A stretch of DNA of 64,000 bases. Source: Cristatella mucedo. Taxonomy: Eukaryota > Bryozoa > Phylactolaemata > Cristatellidae. Below are positions 54,257 to 64,000 of the stretch, piece after piece (positions within the stretch are counted from its first letter, which is position 1; each line of letters opens with the position of its first letter). The stretch spans positions 1,317,001 through 1,381,000 of the forward strand of contig WPIO01000034.1 in the NCBI GenBank assembly GCA_009760855.2, given 5' to 3'. The notes under the pieces were generated by a model. The model did not search any database. It was not told the origin of the DNA and saw nothing but the letters and a program-made list of their open reading frames with translations. The position numbers and the translations under genes were made by a program.

Positions 54257-57200
54257 GCCCACCATATTGACATGCTTCCCTTACAGCGTATGTAAAAGTG
54301 CCTAGAGCTATAATCGTGCTGTACTGCTTCCACGTCCGGCTGGAACTTGGCCGTAAACACAGCGCTCGTAACGGTGCTTGTCGTCTGAGCCGGAGCTTCA
54401 AGCAGAAGCTCCGCGAATAATAGCGACGCCTGACTCCATTATGACATAATTCTGACGCGTCTTTAAGCGGAGGAATGGAGCAGCTAATTAATTGTCCACA
54501 CTGGACCAGAGGGCACGAGGAGGCTAAAACTGGTGCAGCAGTTCAGCTAGGTACAAAGGAACCAAGTCGTGGCGGGCCTCGTGAGTCAGCGTAAGAACTT
54601 TGCTTTGTATCAGTTGATCAACCGGCATCCATCCGAGCTCTTTTAGCGAAGGAGACACGTGCTCAAACCTCTGGGAATTGAAGACTAGCCTTGCAGCCAT
54701 ATATATGCATAGCCAGCTGCAGTGGCCTAGTTGCTTTCTTTGGTAGCCCAGCTATTTATGCATACATATATTTATGTATATTTATATTATTTTCCATACA
54801 GGACCTGAGGGCGCGAAGAGGCTGAAACTGGTGCAGCAGTTCAGCTAGGTACGAAGCGTGATGGACTTGCTTAGCTTTGATGTCCCTGTATTGCTACCCC
54901 TTTTTGATTTGCGATCTTTAGACTATGAGGGAATGTGGCTGATTTATGGTATTCGTAGTTTACTGGCCGATGGCGTTTATGACCTCATTGTTACCACACC
55001 GACCAGTTGACGGCCCATTGGTGTTTATGGCCCTGCTATTCATGCTGAGGCCAGTTTATGGCCAGCGGAGTTTATGGCGCTGCTGCCGGTTTATGGGCAA
55101 TTTCGATTTATGGCGTTCATGCATTAACGAGTTTTAGGTTTAGGAATTGGAGAGGCCAGGCTGTCTCGACTAGGACGCCAGGCAGGGTCGCGTACTCGCG
55201 CGCTTCGGCTTCCGTGTGAATAAATGTCTAGTGAGCCCAATACGGCGATGACCTGTCGTCCTGTCTGACTTCTGCTGCGACGGCGAATCAGCAAATCAGC
55301 TTCAACCTCTTCTAGTCGGAAGGCAGCGGTTTGAAATGGGCTTTAGTCTGTCCCGGCTATTTGTCATGCAGGCAGTGATAGATTTCTCAGCTAGTATCTG
55401 TCCGCTGGTGTCGTACGCCATATTCGGCCTCTCCTATGCTATGACTATGCTGGACAATGCTGCCCCAGGCAGGCGTTTTCTTTGTATTCAGTGCACGTAC
55501 ATACAAACATACATACGTTGGCTGCATACGTCGTCATTGTGTGCAAGTCAAGAACATTAGTTATTTTGCTATATCCGTTTAAATTATTATTTTGCTCTAT
55601 CTGTTTGCAGCATTTCCAGTAAAAATATTCCTCTTACTGTAAGAGTACCGTCATTTCGCGAATAATCAAGGGCGTTCCCGAGGTCACAAATAAGCAAAAG
55701 TTAATAGTACAGAACGGTTAGAATCATTTACTTTGTAGCCTGAGAAACCATCCGTATATGCAGATTGCAGGATTTTTTTAATGGTCGACGATCTTTTTCT
55801 GCCCGCGTGGACATTTCACCATACGGAGCCTACGACTAGTCGCGAAAAATCGGCAAAAATATGTGAAAACGGTCGTTTGCAGCCAGTTGCAGAGGAGGCT
55901 GAAGCTTGAAGCCAGTTTCCCTTGGTGCTCAGCTCCTGATCGGGAAACAGTGCGGCTCCTGTGAGTACGTGGAACACGTGTTTCTATCCGGTGAGGTCTC
56001 GTTTCCATTTCCATTACGAAAAAACCCTTCCATTGCGAAACCCTCGTTTGGCCGCTCTCTGTGTTCTCTGCTCTTCAAAATCCCGCTTCTCGGTCTTCTC
56101 CTTCGGCCCTCCACTTCACCTTCCCTTCTTTTTCGGCCGTCCACTTCACCTTCACCTTCCCTTCTCCTTCGGCCCTCCACTTCACCTTCACTTTCCCTTC
56201 TCCTTCGGCCGTCCACTGGAGATCTGGGTTCAAACAGCTCGCCCCGCTGAGGTTAAAAACTCCGGATATCTGCCTCGCATAGCTCGAGTTAACTTTAGTC
56301 TTCTAAGGTGTGGCCCTGAGATTATTCAACGTAGACTGATTGAATTATGGAATGAAATTATTCTCCTTAGTCAATAATACGGGTTATTTCCTAATTGAAA
56401 TGCTAATATTCCCTTCAAACTACTTTTCTTTACTGTGACTGCGATTAACTTAAAAGAACCCATTACCGATGAGAAAGCTGAAAGATTCACGTTCTTTGGT
56501 TCCTACTTTGGTCAGATAGATTAGACAAAGAATCAAATTATCGTATTTTTACAAAAACGACCTCTCAGAATGGTTCAAAAATGAGTTGAAGTTCTAGATC
56601 TTTGGCTTTACTGTAGATCGCTTCGTCGAGAAGCACCCAAATGCAGTCCTCTGTCATGTTTCCGCCACACTGTCCTTGGTAGCGACATTGCAAGCGCAGT
56701 ATATTCTCGTGAAGCGTTCGTTTTTGCTCGTTTGAGTAAGTCCCGTGCCACCCTTGAATTTCTCACCATGAGTATCTATCAAGGATAGGGTAGGGGGCGA
56801 TCAGGGGAAGGGAGGCGAGAAGAGGAGAGGGAAGGCGGCAGGGCAGGCGCGGCAGGAAAGGCAGGGGAGAAGGGGCAGGTGAGGAGGAGGAGGGGGCAGG
56901 GCAGGTGAGGAGGAGGAGGAGGAGGAGGAGGAGGGACACCAGCAGCACTTCGGATGTGTGAATATAGCCACGAGCTAGCACTGCTGCAGGACGGCAAACT
57001 TCATTTGTGCAATTGTCAAGTAAGCGAGGTCAAAGTTAAAGACCTTGCTCCTAAGCACTCAGAAAGCCAAGAAACGGGTTAAGCAGTCGTTACCGAGTGT
57101 CTAATAGAAGCCCCAATAGCCAGCGGTTCTTAATCGCGAAGTCACAACTCCTGCCAGTCAGATCCAGGTCGTCATTATTACCCCATAAGTCATTGTTGCC

Positions 57201-57489
57201 CATGTGACAGTTACTTCACCTCGTCTGTCAACTGACCTGGGATGCTGGCTCTTGAGACTTATGCATACGGCTATTCAGTTGCCAAGTGATGCATTTAAGC
57301 AGTAGAGAGGGTCGAGCGTGATGCATGCAGCTAAGCTGAAACGACGGGAGACACTTCGCGAGAGACTGCATCCAAAGACCAGTAGCTGTGCAGGACTCTG
57401 TTAGCTAGAGCAAGGCCAGACTAATCCGGGGCATCAGTCGAGGCATCAGCAGGCGCTTGCTGTGAGAACAACAGCCTGGATTCACAAGA
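54257..57489. other. No gene recognised; degenerate tandem repeats
   Basis: Contains a cluster of TTTATGG motifs (54942-55114), a pyrimidine-rich minisatellite (56095-56217) and a (GGA)-rich stretch (about 56885-56935). Nothing else could be assigned. Confidence 0.5.
56095..56217 (+). repeat. Minisatellite, four units of 33-39 bp
   Basis: Units start CTTCGGCC(C/G)TCCACTTCACC and differ by a 6-bp insertion (CTTCAC). The third base alternates C and G between units, suggesting that a two-unit block was duplicated. Confidence 0.9.
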
Positions 57490-57893
57490 GGACGGTCTAT
57501 CAGCTCCACAGTCAAGTCTGCCTAATTCCAGCTACATAGCATTGCTAAAATTCGGGCTTGTTTAGACAGGGATGCCACATCTAAATTGGTCCATGCATGC
57601 GCGACTTCCCGTCTGGACTTCTGTAATTCACTGCTTGCTGGCCTACCAGCATTTAGTGAGTCCGCGTGATTCGTCCTCTGTGTGCTTATGCGTGCTGACA
57701 CTGTGCATGCTGCCACTAACCATACTTGCATGCCGACCCTGTGTACGCCACCCCTAACCATGTTATTCTTGTTGTTTATTGAGCATGCTACCACTAACCA
57801 TCCGATAATGCTTCCTTTGCAGCAATTGGAAAGCGCCTAGAAAGAGATTGAGTTCTCTGAGGGTGCTTTATCAAATTTATTACTCTTGTTAAT
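57490..57893 (+). mobile_element. L2-like LINE with internal deletion
   Basis: Reads the RT segment corresponding to 53446-53598 of the reference copy, then jumps to the 3' UTR corresponding to 54001 onward, and ends in the 3' signature and TTATTACTC. The junction lies in CAGCAT at 57647-57652, a 6-mer present at both breakpoints in the reference copy. Confidence 0.88.
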
Positions 57894-59687
57894 ATTATCC
57901 AAAGTTGACCATTTTTAACCATTTTTCGCAATACTCGTTGCCTCTAACAAGTGATTACTTGTCAGTGAATGGCAGACGTACGGTTCGCTAACATAGCTCA
58001 AACTGATGTGCATTGACAATGAGAAATGATAACACTGCTTCAAATGCTTGATGCCTCAAATATTTAAGTAGGCTGTTGACTCTGGCGCCTAATAAAAATA
58101 AGAGTTTAGTGAACTTTAGAATAAAACTGCATACACATGGGATGCATCACACTTAAACTACGTGCCCTAAGGATAGACAGTAGAATTGCTGCTAACAAGC
58201 TCACGATCGCGTCTGGGTTGCCGGCACGCGTATAGCAGCTCTCATTCTCATTATCTCAGCCGGTTGCACAAGTTTCGAGAGTTATCGGGTAAACATATGG
58301 AGCAAACGGCAAACAAAGAATAAAAGCTTGCACTGATTCGTCAACTAAGCAACTGCAAGCTTTCCGAACGCGTAAGATAACCAGTCTCAGCAAAAAATCC
58401 GGCCAGGGCCAATAGATACAACACGACCATTGAAGTGTTGCATCAATAGTAGCTTCTTACTACTGGGGTGCAAGGAGAAACCGACACTCGACGATCAAGC
58501 AAGGTTACGTAGAGCTCGATACAGAGTCTAAGTGGCACCACCGTCCTGTTTCCTGTAGCTCGCCACACCGTATTGGATAGAACTACGGGTACGCGAGCCG
58601 ATTGAGGTTTGCATAGTTACGCTCAAGCTACGCTCACGTGACAGTGGCGCTGGCTCGCATGCATCGGCGGAGTCCAGCAACCGCCCGACGCGACATCATC
58701 AGCCTGTTTACCCAGCAGACCTGCCGGTGTGTGGCGCGATTAGACCACTGACAACCTTAGGTTTTAGCAGGTAAGTACACCCCTTTCCGCGAGCGTTGTA
58801 ATTCGTGGCTACGAGTACCGTCTGACTGGTCAGCACTGCCTGTCTTGGCTTGGGCGACAGCGTTCGCGCACACTGAGGCGCGGTTGCGATCGATTCCGAA
58901 GCTCGCTGGCCGCGAGCTCCACCCACCGCCGAGGATCGCGAACCCGGATCGGGCTCGCGCGACGAATTCCGGCCATTGACGAACGCTCCGCCTCACCGCG
59001 CGGCTCTGCCAGCGGTACGGCAGGGGCTTACTCAGGGACTTCAGCACGCATTCGCGGCGGCCGCGCCACGGGGCGCGCGTCTGCTCGCCCCGTGGCGCGC
59101 CGCCTCCACCCAAGCAACAACAACAAACAACAACCCAAGGTCAACTTAGGAGGATGCCGACGCCGAGCATCCGACGAGCGGCGGGCTGCTTCTTTGGCGT
59201 TCCAGCAGCGTAGCTGCCGCTCCCGCTGCTGAGTACGTCGTCTGCTCGTCGCCTGACAATGGGGGCCGTAGCCTCTAACAATTTCAGAAGCACCGAGCCG
59301 ACTGCAGACTACGGCTGCAGACCGTGGGCTGCGCGCGCGGCGGCGGCCCACGCCTCAGCCTGGAGAGATTGCTGACCTCGGGCTGACCTCGCCGGCCTGC
59401 CTAGGTCGACAGTTCCGAACTTCTCGACTTGGCCGACGTTTCGCCTCGTAACGCGCGGCAGTGGGGGGGGGGGGGGGGGAATTCAGCTTGACAGCACGCA
59501 TCGCCTCGAGCTCTGGACGATGGCTCGACCGAAGAAAGAACTCCTGCAAGTGGTGCGACCGCGCAAATCGACAGCGCGACGCGGTCGACGCAGCCCCGCT
59601 ACCGCACCGCAGTCGGATCCGACGCAGACGCCAATGCGAAGCTCAGGAAACGGAAGTGCAAACTATACATCTATAATTCTGTATATA
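57894..59687. other. No gene recognised; CpG-dense segment near its end
   Basis: AT-richer up to about 58,600, then strongly GC- and CpG-rich to about 59,640, with a poly-G run of about 18 at 59462. Minus-strand frames across the GC-rich part match nothing I know. Confidence 0.5.
58640..59640. promoter_or_regulatory. CpG-dense segment, possible promoter or 5' exon region
   Basis: Dense CpG (for example GGCGCGCG and CGCGCGACG) stands out against the flanks. Two good 5' splice site matches point outward: GCAG|GTAAGT on the plus strand at 58771 and CTGA|GTAAGC on the minus strand at 59031. It would suit a promoter with a non-coding first exon, possibly of the INF2-like gene, but nothing links them directly. 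Confidence 0.3.
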
Positions 59688-59818
59688 GCGTATCTGTGTA
59701 GCGCCCCAAGAGAACTGTTCAGGCGCTTCACATATGCGCCTCGGGTCTCGAGCCCACGACCTCAGCCAGTCCTTGGTCGGCGCGAGCGCCTTAACCGCTG
59801 GACCAATCCAGCTCGGAA
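59688..59818 (-). mobile_element. SINE family 1, near full length
   Basis: On the minus strand: TTGGTCCAGCGGTTAAGGCG (A box), GGTCGTGGGCTCGAGACCC (B box) and the LINE-like tail GAAGCGCCTGAACAGTTCTC then TTGGGGCGCTACAC. A short deletion relative to 47658-47836 lies in the tail. Confidence 0.86.
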
Positions 59819-60113
59819 ACTATGGCCAGCTGCAACGTCGCCCGCCAGACGCTCATAACTAAAGATGAAACTAACTGCTTCTACGTTCTCAAAAATTAAT
59901 TTCTTAAAGTTAAAAGAGAAATAACTGCACGTTTGTCTCTCGCTTAGGTTGTCATGGCTCGGCAAAGGTAACTAATTTAATAACGAGTAGCGCCCTATGT
60001 TCCTTGCTTCTCCGAATAGCCAAATGATACGGCCGTCTTGTTGAAAAACTGTTTGAAGGTCGGCCCGAGATCCAAGTAGCTAGAAAGAGCGAGGCGTCAA
60101 CCGAGGTTTGTAT

Positions 60114-60158
<45 letters not shown>

Positions 60159-60789
60159 GTATGACATATATTATATATTATATGGCATATTATATATTGT
60201 ATATTAAATATTATGATACATTATATATTATGTATTTTATGAATGTGCATTGTAATTTTCCCGTTGCGCTTTGTTCTTTGGCAGCTTCTGTCACTGTCTT
60301 TTTTCTTAGTGAGAACGCGTGATATCCTGACGCGAAAAGCTCTCAAACTGTGCTCGTTGCTTGAAAAGTGCTGGCTACCGTGTGGTGCACCGCATCGTGG
60401 CGTCCAGCGTTTTGCGGCTAAAGGCGTGCTGGACGTGCTACTGACCAGTATCTGACATTGCGATGTTCGCCATTCAGTCCTAGGTCCGGCCGAGCGGACA
60501 TTTCGGCTTCTCGCCGCAGCGGGCTTTTTTTTGCAGTCGGCGGGCGAGCTTACATCGGCCGCGAGCGTCAGAGCCTGCAACGCCACGTCGCAAATGATGG
60601 ACTGCTCTCGCACGCTCTCTCTCTCGCTCTCTCTTTCGCTCTCTCTCTCGCCGGCAAAGGCCGGATGTGGCGTCCCGAAAGGCTAGCTTGCTAGCTAGCT
60701 AAGCGCACGCACGGCAATCCCATTGTGCGTCGGTCGCAAACCCGCGGCTTCCCCACAGCTTCTTGTAACTAGTTTGAAATCCAATGCAG
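59819..60789. other. No gene recognised; TA-rich run
   Basis: Contains a (TA)n run at about 60123-60152 followed by AT-rich TATTATAT sequence to 60240, and a short (CT)n run at 60614-60652. Confidence 0.5.
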
Positions 60790-61456
60790 CAATCGGCAAG
60801 CTTTTTTTATGTGAACAGAATGATAGTAACAATAATGACGTACTATTATTTGAAAAGAAGCTACCGACAGTGGCAGCAGTCTATCGCCCACCACGGCACC
60901 AAATCTTCTTTATCTCAGATTTCTCCGATCTCATTTCGATTCTGTGTGCAAGAAATAGATCCTTCATCGTTATGGGTGATTTCAACGTTTACTTTGATAG
61001 CTTATCTGACGCTTTCAGCACCGAATTTCGTGCATTGACTGACTCATTGTCTCTTGTGGCTCATGTGCATGGCCCTACTCACATCAAGGGTCACACACTC
61101 GACCAGAATCTCACATACAACTGCACTTTGTCATCACCAATTATCACCAAATCCTGCTTATCTGACCACATGCAGATCTCATTCAATCTACAGTGTGTGC
61201 CCACCTCCTCTAAAATAACCTGTGAATCGCGAAACCTCAAGACCCTTGACATCGATGCTGTCCGTGCGAGAATATCTGCTTCACCTCTGATGCTCAGTCC
61301 TCCCTCCGATCTGTCATTATTGGTAGATAGCTACAACGTGACAGTAGCTGACACGCTCGACGAGTTTGCACCTCTGACAAAGCGCACTGTGCGTCCCCAC
61401 CCAGACGGCCTATGGTTTACCTATTGTAAAGAAAAAGGAAGACTCACTGTAAGCTC
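60790..61456 (+). mobile_element. L2-like LINE endonuclease fragment
   Basis: The open frame reads LPTVAAVYRPP, FIVMGDFNVYFDSLSDAFST, HGPTHIKGHTLDQNLTYNC and ITKSCLSDHMQISF. V-Y-R-P-P, G-D-F-N, H-T-L-D and S-D-H are the ordered motifs of the AP-type endonuclease of L2/CR1-clade LINEs. About 215 residues stay open, then the frame runs into the tail of a second, inverted element. RT is absent. The open start at 60723 is not part of the homology. Confidence 0.9.
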
Positions 61457-61457
61457 C

Positions 61458-62205
61458 CCGATTATAATAATAAGAATAATAATGCACTTGATAAAGCGCC
61501 CTCAGAGAACTCAATCTCTCTCTAAGTGCTTTACATTTGCTGCAAATGGAAATGCAATTGAATGGTGAGTAAAATCATGCTTGACAAACAAACAAAATGA
61601 ATAAAATGGTTAGGGTTAGGGTGGCTTATGGTTAGGGGTGACATGCATAGGGTCAGCATGCAAATGTGGTTAGTGGCAGCATGCACAGTGTCAGCACGCA
61701 TAAGCACATCAAGGACGAATCACAGGGACCCACTAAACGCTGTCCTAAATAGGTGTGTTTTTAAATTCTTTTTAAATGTGGTCAGGTCAGGAGATGTTCT
61801 GACGCAGGTCGGGAGGGAGTTCCAGGCATTGGGAGCATACGAACTCAATGCACAGTCTCCAAAGGATTTGAGGTTTGTACGGGGTATTTGTAGACTGTTG
61901 GATTCCGAAAAGCGGGTGGTACGATGCTTGGCCTGATGGGGGAGTATACCTGAGAGATAGGCTGGAGCCAAAGAATGAAGTGACCTAAAAGTGAGCGACA
62001 AAACCTTGAAGTCAATCCGTTGCTTGACTGGTAGCCAGTGCAGGTCGGCGAGAAGTGGAGTAATGTGGCAACTGCGACGCTCACGACAGACAAGCCTAGC
62101 TGCAGAGTTTTGCACCAGCTGCAATCGCCTGATCGTACATGCCGGTAGGCCAGTGAGCAGTGAGTTGCCGAAGTCGATTAGCCACGTCTCTCTTCGACGT
62201 TAAGG
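61458..62205 (-). mobile_element. L2-like LINE, RT C-terminus and 3' end
   Basis: AATAATAAGAATAATAATGC tail, GAGAACTCAATCTCTCTCTA signature, 3' UTR with a GGTTAGGGTTAGGG stretch near 61609, then an open frame on the minus strand from 62124 to 61720 (LVQNSAARLVCRERRSCHIT to HLFRTAFSGSL). Its tail abuts the plus-strand endonuclease fragment. Confidence 0.92.
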
Positions 62206-62644
62206 ATAAATATTTTTTGCGTGCTTGACCATCGAATTTCCTGTTGCACACTCATATATCTGCTGTGCTTACGTTGTTATTTTATAATTTATGAGCACAC
62301 GTATGTATTATCTCCGTCTGTAATTCAGCAAAGCCTGAGTGGACGTTAGGCAGGAGAGTTTGCTGTACTGCACACAAAGCATAAGCGGAGATATATAATA
62401 TGTAGACACTATTTTAAAGACTAGTGTTACGGTCAAGTTCTTGGCAATGATGAACCATTGACTTTGTTAGCATCTTCATCATCAAGCTAGCAGTCTCGGC
62501 GGGGGGGGGGCGGGGAGGAATATTTCATTGAGCTATTCACTGTCGTTCTAGGCCTAAGGGGTGGAAACCTGTCATTATTTTCTTGTGTTTCTTGGCATTG
62601 CTACCTTGTGAAAACCATGAAATGCAGCAAAAAAATAATACCAG

Positions 62645-62815
62645 CTGATTTAAAAGCCTTTTTTTGTATAGCGACATAAGAGCCTTTGAAGGCTATCACC
62701 ACAGCTTGCAGTGGCGATAAAGGATCGCCCATCACAGGATTCGAACCCACGACCTCGATGCCGAGGTCGTGAAAAGCAACCGCCTTACCCAGTGAGCCAT
62801 TACGAGCAAAGTAGT
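62645..62815 (-). mobile_element. SINE family 2 (tRNA-derived), near full length
   Basis: On the minus strand: TGGCTCACTGGGTAAGGCGG (A box), GTCGTGGGTTCGAATCCTG (B box), GGGCGATCCTTTATCGCC, GTGGTGATAGCC and the tail AGGCTCTTATGTCGCTATAC. This is the clearest copy with both promoter boxes. Confidence 0.88.
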
Positions 62816-64000
62816 ATACTGTAATGTAATTCATCTCCGTCTGTAAAATCCACAAAACTATGTGAATGTTACGCAGGAGATTTTGTTGTTGTTTGCACTC
62901 AAAGCGTTGGTGGCTTTCGGCGTTCCAACTGTAAACAGCAGACTTCATCTCACACAGCAAATAGAAAATCGGAAGCGTAGCTGATTCCGAAAAATGGCCA
63001 AGTACTGTGATCCGATATTCGCAACTTATATTTACTACAAGGTTAACACAACTGCTAGCAGAATGCGCAAGATAGTATTTCATGTCCAAAATGGATTTTT
63101 TTATTGACGTTCACTAACTGCAGTCGCATAGTCAGCAGTCGTTTTCCACCTTAGTTCTTTCACTTCAGACACTCAAGAGGTTTCCGAGGACACCTACCTA
63201 CCGGTGAAGCGACGCATTAGCACTCTTCGAGGGTATCGAAGCTGCCACTTAAATTAAATGCTTTATATACTGTAGCGCTGCCTTTGATTGACACTGAGCA
63301 GCAATCGCAGAAGCAGAGCCGAGAAATCACCGCGATGCTGCTGCTATTATTAGCCGATCCGTCGCTGTCGATTCCGTAAGAATTAATTTCTTCGTCATCT
63401 CCACAGTTGTCTCGGGGTGGAGGCAGGTGGTGGATGACGGCTGCACGAATGGCCACATGACCGGAAGCAAGCTGCAGAAATCCGGCCGCAGAGGCTGTGC
63501 GTAAGGCACTCGGCTGCCGTAAATCACCATCGTCCTACCGAGCGTGGAAAAATGTACGCCGCTGTTGGTGTCGAGGTGGAGGCTTCTCAACGACCTCGTG
63601 TCCCTACGAGACGATATCAGTGATGGAGGGTCTGAAAGCTGTGTGAGCTCTTCTTTTCTGCCTCGCCCATTAGCAGCAGCCGGCCTGCAATGGCACCGAG
63701 TACGAATGCTCATTCGGTATCTCTTCTCAGCTCTCGATGATGAGGAAGGGGCTCTGCTCGCTCCAGCCGGACCTGCCCAAACCTGCCCAAAATCTAAGCT
63801 GTAGTCAGTACAGACAACGTTCTTGTATGTCTCCAGGCTTTGCCATTTCGACTGTCAACTAGCGAAGGGAGAGCCCAAGGACTGCATCTGAAATGTCTGG
63901 TGAAATCGCTCTCGTCCAAATGATTCGTGCAAATGGCTATTTTCGTTAACCCCCAAATCTGATAATGATTGTTCAGCAGGCAGGTGTAACAGCAAAATGT
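62816..64000. other. No gene assigned; possible minus-strand coding or promoter sequence near 63230-63710
   Basis: Two overlapping minus-strand frames (63713-63327 and 63456-63217) have balanced composition, but I recognise neither. A TATA-like TATATAAAG lies on the minus strand at about 63260. This could be an upstream exon or promoter of the INF2-like gene, or chance. Confidence 0.25.

Noticed and set aside
61609-61640. Telomere-like GGTTAGGGTTAGGG
   Set aside because: Only two units, inside the 3' UTR of a LINE whose other copies read GGTTAGGGGTGAC there. Local duplication explains it.
60790-62205. Twin-priming inversion
   Set aside because: The inverted fragment sits at the tail side of the minus-strand element, which is the wrong end for that mechanism.

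Overview
This window is animal nuclear DNA. Its main content is one large, intron-rich protein-coding gene read on the minus strand, embedded in long microsatellites, non-LTR retrotransposon fragments and tRNA-derived SINEs. There are no operons, CRISPR arrays or prokaryotic features. Multi-kilobase introns, consensus splice sites, an INF2-class formin and L2/CR1-like LINE sequences all point to a metazoan. I cannot name the species from the sequence.

The gene is an INF2-like (inverted formin 2) formin. I rebuilt 17 coding exons by finding conserved protein blocks on the minus strand and checking that every splice site and reading phase agrees. In transcript order they are 45328-45248, 41554-41439, 40327-40168, 39019-38986, 32350-32197, 30793-30050, 23495-23331, 23238-23153, 22893-22722, 21694-21587, 20780-20710, 15685-15434, 11778-11633, 10799-10663, 6474-6141, 5181-4282 and 2938-2172. 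The domains appear in order as an armadillo-type DID (exons 1 to the start of 6), a proline-rich FH1 (exon 6), a complete FH2 (exons 6 to 13), a WH2/DAD-like motif (exon 14) and a low-complexity tail of about 665 residues (exons 15 to 17). The joined frame has about 1,475 codons and ends at a TAA at 2174-2172. The start codon and the first part of the DID were not found; they lie upstream of 45328, in this window or beyond it. One intron has a GC donor, and one exon is only 34 nt.

Layout: 1-2171 is 3' flank with a LINE tail. 2172-6474 holds the tail exons. 6475-10662 is an intron with SINE, LINE and simple repeats. 10663-23495 holds the DAD and FH2 exons and their introns, including a perfect 131-bp inverted repeat. 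23496-30049 is an intron built largely of LINE pieces. 30050-41554 holds the FH1 and DID exons, with a CAG tract of about 102 units in one intron. 41555-64000 holds the most 5' exon found, SINEs, several LINE copies (one with the RT catalytic motif, one with the endonuclease) and a CpG-dense segment at about 58,640-59,640.

The repeats fall into one L2-like LINE family (15 pieces) and two tRNA-derived SINE families. SINE family 1 ends in a segment resembling the LINE 3' end, so the two look like a LINE/SINE partner pair. I found no wholly new gene system; the points worth following up are in the findings.
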